Source of the DNA: Symmachiella dynata
GTDB taxonomy: Bacteria; Planctomycetota; Planctomycetia; Planctomycetales; Planctomycetaceae
Length of the DNA: 64,000 nt
Direction: 5' to 3'
NCBI RefSeq assembly: GCF_007747995.1
Contig: NZ_CP036276.1
Span: 2,409,001-2,473,000, forward strand
Shown piece by piece: positions 35,701 to 43,154 of the stretch (positions are counted from its first letter, which is position 1; each line of letters opens with the position of its first letter). Made by a program: the position numbers and the translations under genes. The notes beneath the pieces were generated by a model, which did no database searches, had not been told where the DNA came from, and saw nothing but the letters and a program-made list of their open reading frames with translations.

Positions 35701-36394
35701 GGCAAACAACGGCAAAGAGGCGGTCGAAGTCTCAAAAATCCGCGACTTTGATTTGATCCTCATGGATGTGCAAATGCCGGAGATGGACGGGTTGGAGGCG
35801 ACGCGTGCCATTCGCAAACGCGAAGAGGGCACCGGGCAGCATGTCCCCATTATCGCCATGACCGCGCAGGCCATGAAAGGGGACAAGGAACATTGTCTGG
35901 AGGCGGGTATGGATGCCTATCTTGCAAAACCGGTCCGCGGCCGTGAGTTATTCGCCGCCATGGAATCCTTAGTCGGCCAAAGCTCGCAATCCGCTGCTGA
36001 GCCTGAACAGACAGCCAAAACCGTCCCGCAGTCGAACGGTTCGCCCGATTGGTCGGTGGCGCTGGAAAACGTGGATCAGGATCGAGACCTATTGCAAATT
36101 GTGGCTTCCGCATTTGTTGAGGAATGCCCGCAATTGGAAGCACTTGTCGATTCATCGATCGCTTCGGGTGATAGCCGCGAACTCAGCCGCGCCGCGCATA
36201 CCATCAAAGGCGGCATGCGAATGTTTGGCGCTGTTGCCCCGATGGAAGTCGCCGCCACGATGGAAGCCACAGCCGGGGAGGGAAACCTTATCAAAGCAGC
36301 GGAAATTTATGAGGGGTTGAAGCCGATGATCGCCAACGTCCTAAAAGAACTGAAAGCTTTTATTGTCAATCCGGATTCTCTGGGCGATCCTTAA
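32750..36394 (+). CDS. Globin-coupled hybrid histidine kinase with PAS, two receivers and Hpt
   Basis: 1214 residues from ATG 32750 (ATG 32762 and an upstream frame to 32642 are alternatives). Order: protoglobin-like sensor (about 30-170; proximal His106 in RRFQFGAQHVAFG), three PAS domains (about 185-300, 305-430, 435-555), HisKA with His574 (NMSHEIRTPMNAIIG), HATPase (about 690-800; VAVSDTGEGIPVEK, FGGTGLGLAIS), receiver 1 with Asp865 (VDAHMPGLDG), receiver 2 with Asp1006 (LMDVQMPEMDG), and Hpt with His1150 (RAAHTIKGGMRMFG). It is a cytosolic oxygen- or redox-sensing phosphorelay kinase by inference. Confidence 0.9.
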   Translation: MTKQMSPELSQLFDQYRKLQADVGWSNADEERLGDLREPLTQHIPAIVDRFRNGLGRHLNPDDSARFSLREIDNLAAELRNWLGEFCTGPYDLPYVERRFQFGAQHVAFGLDEFQTTSGLSRVRIALIRVLAECCSEDSARFAATVESLSKILDMDLAIIESAYQVEQANLLRHTEARYQSLVESLPLHFFCKDLRGRVVFGNQRCCDLLGITMDEFIGKTDYDLFPKELADKFTADDANVLRTGEMYEDVEENRGPDGETIYVHVLKAPVWDADGNIVGVQGVFWDVSDKKRAEEAARVSEARFRQLAENIREVFWITSLDGDEMIYVSPAYTEIWGKSTDDLYQNPLQWLHSIVEEDRERVEIAFRSRSTTSVYDEQYRILRPDGEIRWIRDRGFPVHDEGGNVYRIAGVAEDITRRRKIQEELRHSNDRFRRLVESNIIGIVVTDLNKRIEEANDLFLEMVGYTREDLEDGRIRWKHLTPPEYYEADNRALAELKKNEVCVPWEKEYIRKDGSRIPVLVGVTALSEHWQEAISFIVDMTEQKQVEAELQVALRAADAANRAKGNFLANMSHEIRTPMNAIIGMSELVLDTTLTREQREYLSIVLDSSEALLKLINDILDFSKIEAGKLEIEKVEFGLRDCVGGAMKALAVQAHQNGLELVTHILPGVPERIIGDQSRLRQILVNLIGNAIKFTGAGQVVVRVGTESTGNRKVVIHVAVSDTGEGIPVEKQRHIFGAFEQLDSSMARKFGGTGLGLAISARLVELLGGRIWVESEPGEGTTFHFTASFGTLTDPRIAVDTGSADLQGLRMLVVDDNKANLNSIRDTLESWGIQPDLAANGEEAIPLLDHAMQLQQPHNLYLVDAHMPGLDGFNLCETIMSQFGRSKPPLIMMLSPGDRSADVARCEQVGATAYLMKPLNQSELLDTILAVMDGTGVDIVVGDLGDHEPTPIRRLNVLLVEDSPYNQKLALGLLQKQEHNVIVANNGKEAVEVSKIRDFDLILMDVQMPEMDGLEATRAIRKREEGTGQHVPIIAMTAQAMKGDKEHCLEAGMDAYLAKPVRGRELFAAMESLVGQSSQSAAEPEQTAKTVPQSNGSPDWSVALENVDQDRDLLQIVASAFVEECPQLEALVDSSIASGDSRELSRAAHTIKGGMRMFGAVAPMEVAATMEATAGEGNLIKAAEIYEGLKPMIANVLKELKAFIVNPDSLGDP

Positions 36395-36623
36395 GGAGGT
36401 ATCTGCCGGTCGTTATTAACGGGATTGCTTGTACGGGAGTAACATGTAAACTTGAGGCCAGTGATGGACCTGAAATTTACGGCGGTTTCCGATAGAATCT
36501 TCAGCAGCAGGATGAAACGTTGCAGCAGAAGTGGCAGCATTGTCAGTTTGTGTCGCCAATTACGGCGCAACAGCGGCAACCCAGACGGATCTACGGTGAC
36601 GAAAACACAACAGGAGCAAACGC

Positions 36624-37544
36624 ATGACAAGCATTTTGGTCGTGGATGACTCAGCAGTCGATCGGCGATTGGCGGGAGGCTTGTTGGAGAAAACATTGGA
36701 TGCCACGATTTACTATGCCGAGGATGGTGTCGACGCTCTCGAGCAGATCGAGTTGCACATCCCCGATATCGTCCTCACCGACATGCAGATGCCCAACATG
36801 GACGGGTTGGAGCTCGTCAAACAGGTCAAAACACTCTACCCGCTGATCCCCGTGGTTTTAATGACCGCGCAAGGCAGCGAAGAGATCGCCGTAAAGGCCC
36901 TGCATTGTGGCGCTGTGAGTTACGTTCCTAAACGGAAGTTGGCGCAGGATCTGATGGAGATCATCAACCGCGTGACGTCCGCTTCACAGCAAGATCGTTC
37001 GGACACGCGGCTGGCTCGCAAAATCACGTCGCTCGATACGTCGTACGTGCTTGAAAACGAACTGCCGCTGATCTCTTCGCTAGTGAACCATCTGCAAAAA
37101 ACGATCATCCGCATGGGCGTTTGTGGGCAATCCGAAAGAATTCAAGTCGGGATCGCCATCGAAGAAGCCTTGGTGAACGCTTTTTATCACGGCAATTTAG
37201 AGCTTGAAGCGGAATTGCGAGAAAAAGATCACAAGGCGTTTTATGCGCTCGCTCAAGAGCGGACCAAACAATCCCCTTACCAGGATCGGCGGATTCATGT
37301 GCGGGTGCAGATGACGCGCGGCCAAGCGATCTTTACCATTCGCGACGAAGGTCCCGGCTTCGATCCAGCCTTGCTGCCCGATCCCACCGATGCTGCCAAC
37401 TTGGAAAAACCGGGCGGACGCGGCGTTATGCTGATGCAGGCCTTCGCCGATGAAGTCACCTACAACGACAAAGGGAACGAAGTCACATTGATCAAGTCCC
37501 GCGAACCGGAGGATTCGGTCGAATTGGCCGAGGGCCAAGAGTAG
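36624..37544 (+). CDS. Receiver-HATPase protein (anti-sigma-kinase-like output)
   Basis: 306 residues. An N-terminal receiver (MTSILVVDDSAVDRRLAG) carries the phospho-acceptor Asp53 in VLTDMQMPNMDG and Lys near 104; a linker of about 40 residues follows, then a GHKL ATPase domain of the RsbW type (VGIAIEEALVNAFYHGN, IRDEGPGFDPALLPD, GRGVMLMQAFADE). Such proteins are kinases that phosphorylate anti-anti-sigma (STAS) proteins, controlled by receiver phosphorylation. No STAS gene is near. It starts 230 bases after the hybrid kinase on the same strand, so it is a candidate downstream partner. AGGAG precedes the ATG. Confidence 0.88.
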   Translation: MTSILVVDDSAVDRRLAGGLLEKTLDATIYYAEDGVDALEQIELHIPDIVLTDMQMPNMDGLELVKQVKTLYPLIPVVLMTAQGSEEIAVKALHCGAVSYVPKRKLAQDLMEIINRVTSASQQDRSDTRLARKITSLDTSYVLENELPLISSLVNHLQKTIIRMGVCGQSERIQVGIAIEEALVNAFYHGNLELEAELREKDHKAFYALAQERTKQSPYQDRRIHVRVQMTRGQAIFTIRDEGPGFDPALLPDPTDAANLEKPGGRGVMLMQAFADEVTYNDKGNEVTLIKSREPEDSVELAEGQE

Positions 37545-37565
37545 GGAGGATCCTCGAATAGCCGC

Positions 37566-40500
37566 TCAATTCTTTTGTTTGAGCAGCACTAGGCTACGCA
37601 GATCCTCGGGGACGACTGATTCATACGCCATGGCGCTCAGCATATCGGATTTGCCCAGGGCATCGTGAAGCGTTCCCAGTTGCACCGTGGTTGCTCCTTG
37701 ATTGACGACGTCCACCATAAATTGCTCAACGGCGAGCAATAGGTTTGATCCCGGTTGAACGTCACCCTGCACAAGGCGCAAAAACCCCAACGTGCCTTGA
37801 TCCGGGAGTCGCTGCACGCCTGGAATTTTTTCGTTGGCGGCGTTGATCGGTCCTGGACGGGATTCCAAGAGCACCAGATGCGCGCCCGGCATATTATTGA
37901 AGTGCCGGTTCAGCCATTTCCAGGAGAGCGCCGATTCATTGCTTTGAGGGGCAACCCAGTTGTCGTGCGTCGCCAAGACAAAGTCGCCCTCTTCGGCACC
38001 CGCCACCTCCTTGCCTTTGTAAACAAAAATGATCACGTCATTCGGCTCTCTTTTTAAGACGCGTCGATCCATCTCACGTTTGACCTTGCGCAATTGTCGG
38101 CGAACCGACGTGATTGTGGCATTCTCACCTACGAGCGGATGAATGGTGTGTGCGGTAAACGCGTTGTTTTTCTCGTCACGTACACGGAAGGCTCCCCGCG
38201 TCGCATTCAATAGCTGCGCTTCGTCCGCCGGAGGCCCCTCAGCCTCGGTGTCTTTGGCCACTCCCACGACCACTAGGTGCAAGTGCTGCCGCGTTTCCGG
38301 TTTTGTACAATCGGCGTAATAGGGCGGCACCATTTCAACGGCCGCTTGGGGCAGGTGAATACGAATACGGTTTTCTTGTTCTCGGTTGAGCACAACCGGG
38401 ACTGCAAATTCAGCCCGCCCATTTTTGACTTGAGAGAGATCCAGTTCTGCCATGCGCAGAAAGCCGTTGACCGATACGCTCACAAAGCGTTTGTGCAACG
38501 ACGGTGCCGCAGCCGGGGAACTCCATTCCACATGTCCCGAAAGTTGTACCTGACCTTCCTCAGCAGGACGGTCAAACACATTGCGGCCGGCTTGAAATAA
38601 GGTTTTAAGCGGCTTCCCTTCACCTGTCGGAACTTCGATTTGGTCAATCACTACGCGGACCGGTTCCTGCAGGATGTTCAGCCGTACCGGATTGAGCGGC
38701 GCGGAGATGCCCCCATCGTTGGTGGCTTCCAACAAGATTTCGTTCATCTCACCCGGTTCAAGCGTGACCTCGAAATCCTGGATCAATTCATACTCGCCAA
38801 ATTCATTTTTATCAGTCGGCAGATCTTCAGCGGGGAGTGGATGCCGTGCTTCTTTGCCCTTCGCCGGGCAACGCGTAATCAGGTCGACTCGTTTTAATGG
38901 ACTTTCAGACCGTACCGTGAATGCCACCGAGACGCGCGTTGTCTGAATCGCTTGATCGGTCGTGGGGCTGAGGATCCGCACCGTCGGGACGGGTGGTGGC
39001 GCTTTGACCACCGTTTCGTTGCTGCTGCGTTCAATTTGCCCGTCGCGATTCTTTGCGATAACCACCAAGCTGTTTTTGCCTTCCACAAGCGGAATCTCTG
39101 GGGCTGTCACTCGCCAGAGTCCCGTTCCATCAGCCGCTTGCTCAACGCGATACAGATCCTTGGAAAGCGTTTGGCCATTGCGCGACAAAGTAATCGTCGG
39201 TGCAGCCAGTTCAATGGGCGACCGCACTTCGCACTCCGCTGCCGCGTTGGGAAATTCGGTTTGTTTCAGCGTGATCTCACTGATCTGTGGCGGGATTTTG
39301 TACCGCACGTCGCATAACGTCGTCCGCGACTCACCACCCCATTGGTTTTTTAAGACCAGTTCCACGCGATTATCGCCCCGCTCAACATCGATCGTGGCAC
39401 GTAAGACACCTCGCCGTGGATTATTCGGTGACGTTTCAATTCGCGGTGCAGCCTCAATCCTCGCACCATTCACAAAAATCGTCGCCGTCTTATCGAGTTG
39501 TTGATCGGTCAACGACACACCCGACGCAGATAGCAGCGACGCTTCGATTTCCACGCGCGGAGCGACCGGTGATGTCAGGGAGATCCTGCGTCTCTTCGGA
39601 CTGGTTAACAACACATACGGTGTGGGCGGAATATAATTGACGACCAAGTCGAACTGATCGGTTCGTCCTCCCTTAGTCGTTGCCTGCAGTCGAATCGTTT
39701 GCAGGCCTGGTTCGAGTTTCACAGTGTTGACGACATCAATTTTTGACGATTCGACCGTCAGTTCTTCTGTTATCACTGTTTTGTCACCGCGGAGCACCAC
39801 AAGCTGGGCGGTTTCCAGTCCCGCGTCCGCTTCAATCCGGCCGGTCAGTTTCACCTCGGGCGTTTCAACGGTCACCGTCCCGGTGGGGAACTTGAGTCCG
39901 CTGCGTCCGTCGATCTCATCCACTGACGAAATCGTAATGACCGGCGGCCCCGATTCGACGAATTCGACAGTGAACACGCTTCGCGCAGTTTCGATGTCCT
40001 CATATCCCGACATGGCATGCGCGTTGGTCGCAATGACTTCGAACCGGTTGGCACCCGCTGTCAATTCGACTGCGTGCTCGAGGGTGGCTTTCAATTCTTC
40101 TTGGGCGAACAGTTTGGGGCCGATCGTCTTGGTCTGTGGTTGTCCCTCGTTCCAGGTGGTGGTTTTGATGGTGGCGTTGATGTCATCCGCACGGTCGACA
40201 ATTTCTCCCGTGAAGGCAAACTTCTTGACCGGCGTTCGGGTGTGGGCTTGGGGTACGTTCAAGTTGATGGTGGGGGTGGGACGCTGAAATCGGAGCTGTT
40301 GTTTGATTTCAAAAACCCGCGGCGGCAATTCGTCGGTTTCCAGCCGCACCAGAAATTCACGCACACCGGTTTCCCACGGGGCGACCGAAAGGTCCGCTTC
40401 CCAAGTGAGGTCGTTGGTCAATGAGAAATCATGAAACGGAGCATTCGCTGGCCCCAAACGCCACTGCAGCGATTTGATGTTGCCAACCGGAAAAACATCC

Positions 40501-43016
40501 GCCGTTAAGGTCGCGTTCTCAATGGATCGCATGATTTCCACTTGCGCCAACAACTGGTCGGTGCGGGCCACCAGATGCCGATTCGGCGGGTCCTGGTAGA
40601 CCAATCCATCTTGCGGGGCAATAATTTCCAACGACATGCTCGGCGTGGGCGGTTTTGCGACCGGGGGGGTGCCGTGCTTGATGAGATGCTCCAGCAAACC
40701 GGGCGCGAAATTTTGCCGACGATATTCTCCCGTCGAAGCGAATCGCGCCGGCGTCTTCGGATCGCCAGTATTAAAATGCCATCCCAGACTCGACTCCGCA
40801 TTGCGCCCTTGAGCATCGTACTTTCCGATCGGATGCCAGCCAATCCATGACGGCTCGTCACCGTCGGGGAAGAACATCGAGAACAACGGCTTGCGCTCGT
40901 CGGTCGCTTGTTCAACAGGGATCGCCACCGGTTGTGCGCGGCCAGCAATCGTGATCATCGCCGATTGCCCCGGCTTCAATTGCGAGACGTAGCGGTAAAA
41001 ATCCCAAGCTGTATTGAAGGGCAGGGGGACATCCTCGCCATTCGCACCGCGCCGCACTGCTCCAGTAATTTGACTACCTTGCGGAAGTTGTGGGAGACCA
41101 CGATCGACGATGATTGCCCCTTCGTCGTCGCTCAGTTTCAGTTTACGAATCAGTCCATGTTTGCCCAAGAGCGTGTCGGCAATGTCCGCCAACCACCAAA
41201 CCGAGATCGTGTGATCGCGCGACGTGGTCGCCAGCATCCGGCCATCCTCAGAAAATGCCATGTCGACGATCGGTTCAACGTGTCCGGAAAACCGCCGTAG
41301 TTCCTGCCCGCTCTGCATGTCGTACAAACTCAGTTGCGGCAGTCCCGACGTTTCGGTTGCGACTGCGGCGACCGGGACGGGGCAATGCTCCGTCGCCCGG
41401 CAGACTGCCCACGCATCGAGAACGCGCACGCCATCGAATTCCTTGTCCGCCTGCAAATCCAGTGTCTGTTGCCGTACGCCATTTTTTCGAAATTCCAGTC
41501 CCGGCCCAGCCTCCCCCTCGACCGGCACCACTTCCCATCCACCGCGGTTGGGCGTCACGATTTTCCAGCCTTGGGTCTCTGCGCTCAGTGAGCGAGCGGT
41601 GATGTCGAAGACTTGATCGTTTGCCTGAAGTGCATTTTGACCGGCGGCCGCTCGCGGCTTCGCGTTCAAAACCAACCCCGTATTCTCACCCCGCTTCGCA
41701 AATGCCACAAATTGTTGCGCGTGTCCCGACCCGCGCAGGCGTTGAATTGGTTTCACATGTTGCGCACCAGCAAGCAAGTCACTCGTGCGATAAATCAGTA
41801 CCTCGTTTTTCCCGTTGCCACTGATCGCCATCAGGTCGCCGTTGGCCGCCGTGGCGATACTCACCATCCTTAGCGGTCCGCTCCAAAGTTTAACCACGTC
41901 AGGCAGCAGTCGTTCCGCATTCAGGTCGACGAGACGCAACCCAACTTCCCATTGGTTGCCAGCTCCAGGAGCGCCAATCACAAAGGCGACCCGGTCGAGA
42001 TTGCCCTGAGGCCGTGACTTGAACTCCGCGACGGCTAAGGGAATCGCGCGAGGGTCAATGGTTCCTAGGCTTTGGTAACTTCCCAACAATCTATCCGGAG
42101 GCAACGGCCAGACACCGATGTCGCCGGCCACAGCGGTGATTAATGCGTTTTTCTCTGGCACGGCAGCGACGGTCAGTGCGTGCGGATTTGTGCTACGCAC
42201 GCTCCACGTTTTCTGAGCGGCATCCCAGACGCGAAATGTTCCCGTTTGTTTTTCGCGGTTATTGTCGCCCCAAGCGATCGCCACCCGCACATCTTGCGGA
42301 TTCTCGCCGGTATGCCAAACACTCAAGCCCGGGCGGCGGCCTTGCGGCGAGGGAAGTCCGCCCAACGCGGAAATGGATCGGTTCGGCTGTTGAAGATTCC
42401 ACACGCGAATCGCGCCTTGGAAATCCCCTTTCGAATACTCTTCGGCGGCGGAAACCAAAATCGGTGGTTTGCCGGCGCGGTGCGGCGCGAACTTCAAGGC
42501 CACGACCGCTCCCCGATGTTCCCGCAACGTAATCGCCTTGCGCGTTTGGGTGTCGAACACATAGATCATGCCTTCATCCAACCGCATGTCGGTCGTCATC
42601 GCCGCACCGGGCCACAGCAACGCACGGTCATCGCGGAGTCCGGCCACGCGAGGGTCGCTTTGGTTTCCCTGTCCGGCAGCGGCAATCCAGCGACCATCGT
42701 CGGAGACGGCAATGGCGTTGATCGCTCCTTCGAACCGCGGACCGACCGGGACCCGCCATGTCAATTCGGGCTGATAGACGAATTGGCCGGCGCCTGCATA
42801 GGCTTCCTTCCACACCCAAGCATGCACGACCTTGTCCCGTCCAGCGGCGTAGAGTACTTTTCCGTCAGGACTGAAAGCCAACGACGTGATAAAACTGACC
42901 GGACCGCCGGCATTGACCCGCAAGATCGGAACGTTGTCTTTTTCCGCAGCTGATGTCAAAGCGGTGGGGACAAGCGAACACAACACCAAGGCGAGACCAA
43001 CGGTGATTCTGTTCAT
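37566..43016 (-). CDS. Giant secreted WD40/Ig-like protein with dead caspase-like C-terminus
   Basis: 1816 residues with a signal peptide (MNRITVGLALVLCSLVPTAL). Residues about 30-660 hold WD40-type repeats (ITSLAFSPDGKVLYAAGRDK, VDMAFSEDGRMLATTSRDHT); an IGWHPIGKYDAQGRNAESSL block follows near 740, then a long run of Ig-like beta domains (about 830-1500). The last 240 residues (HLHLVVVGVAKD...DVIIFVYKGKEVAG...HLVLLESRPGP) match the layout of a caspase/metacaspase fold, but the catalytic His position reads Lys (1669) and Cys reads Arg (1720). It may be a scaffold. It follows the protein kinase gene by 138 bases. Confidence 0.75.
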   Translation of the reverse strand: MNRITVGLALVLCSLVPTALTSAAEKDNVPILRVNAGGPVSFITSLAFSPDGKVLYAAGRDKVVHAWVWKEAYAGAGQFVYQPELTWRVPVGPRFEGAINAIAVSDDGRWIAAAGQGNQSDPRVAGLRDDRALLWPGAAMTTDMRLDEGMIYVFDTQTRKAITLREHRGAVVALKFAPHRAGKPPILVSAAEEYSKGDFQGAIRVWNLQQPNRSISALGGLPSPQGRRPGLSVWHTGENPQDVRVAIAWGDNNREKQTGTFRVWDAAQKTWSVRSTNPHALTVAAVPEKNALITAVAGDIGVWPLPPDRLLGSYQSLGTIDPRAIPLAVAEFKSRPQGNLDRVAFVIGAPGAGNQWEVGLRLVDLNAERLLPDVVKLWSGPLRMVSIATAANGDLMAISGNGKNEVLIYRTSDLLAGAQHVKPIQRLRGSGHAQQFVAFAKRGENTGLVLNAKPRAAAGQNALQANDQVFDITARSLSAETQGWKIVTPNRGGWEVVPVEGEAGPGLEFRKNGVRQQTLDLQADKEFDGVRVLDAWAVCRATEHCPVPVAAVATETSGLPQLSLYDMQSGQELRRFSGHVEPIVDMAFSEDGRMLATTSRDHTISVWWLADIADTLLGKHGLIRKLKLSDDEGAIIVDRGLPQLPQGSQITGAVRRGANGEDVPLPFNTAWDFYRYVSQLKPGQSAMITIAGRAQPVAIPVEQATDERKPLFSMFFPDGDEPSWIGWHPIGKYDAQGRNAESSLGWHFNTGDPKTPARFASTGEYRRQNFAPGLLEHLIKHGTPPVAKPPTPSMSLEIIAPQDGLVYQDPPNRHLVARTDQLLAQVEIMRSIENATLTADVFPVGNIKSLQWRLGPANAPFHDFSLTNDLTWEADLSVAPWETGVREFLVRLETDELPPRVFEIKQQLRFQRPTPTINLNVPQAHTRTPVKKFAFTGEIVDRADDINATIKTTTWNEGQPQTKTIGPKLFAQEELKATLEHAVELTAGANRFEVIATNAHAMSGYEDIETARSVFTVEFVESGPPVITISSVDEIDGRSGLKFPTGTVTVETPEVKLTGRIEADAGLETAQLVVLRGDKTVITEELTVESSKIDVVNTVKLEPGLQTIRLQATTKGGRTDQFDLVVNYIPPTPYVLLTSPKRRRISLTSPVAPRVEIEASLLSASGVSLTDQQLDKTATIFVNGARIEAAPRIETSPNNPRRGVLRATIDVERGDNRVELVLKNQWGGESRTTLCDVRYKIPPQISEITLKQTEFPNAAAECEVRSPIELAAPTITLSRNGQTLSKDLYRVEQAADGTGLWRVTAPEIPLVEGKNSLVVIAKNRDGQIERSSNETVVKAPPPVPTVRILSPTTDQAIQTTRVSVAFTVRSESPLKRVDLITRCPAKGKEARHPLPAEDLPTDKNEFGEYELIQDFEVTLEPGEMNEILLEATNDGGISAPLNPVRLNILQEPVRVVIDQIEVPTGEGKPLKTLFQAGRNVFDRPAEEGQVQLSGHVEWSSPAAAPSLHKRFVSVSVNGFLRMAELDLSQVKNGRAEFAVPVVLNREQENRIRIHLPQAAVEMVPPYYADCTKPETRQHLHLVVVGVAKDTEAEGPPADEAQLLNATRGAFRVRDEKNNAFTAHTIHPLVGENATITSVRRQLRKVKREMDRRVLKREPNDVIIFVYKGKEVAGAEEGDFVLATHDNWVAPQSNESALSWKWLNRHFNNMPGAHLVLLESRPGPINAANEKIPGVQRLPDQGTLGFLRLVQGDVQPGSNLLLAVEQFMVDVVNQGATTVQLGTLHDALGKSDMLSAMAYESVVPEDLRSLVLLKQKN

Positions 43017-43154
43017 GACTAGACTCGATCAATGACAAGGTGCGAATGAGCAGGACGGGATACAACGGTGCTTAACTAGATATCCGATACTATATCGAAA
43101 TCGGGGGCCCCAAATCAAAAAAACTCCACCGAATTCGCAAGATTCGCCCGTCAC

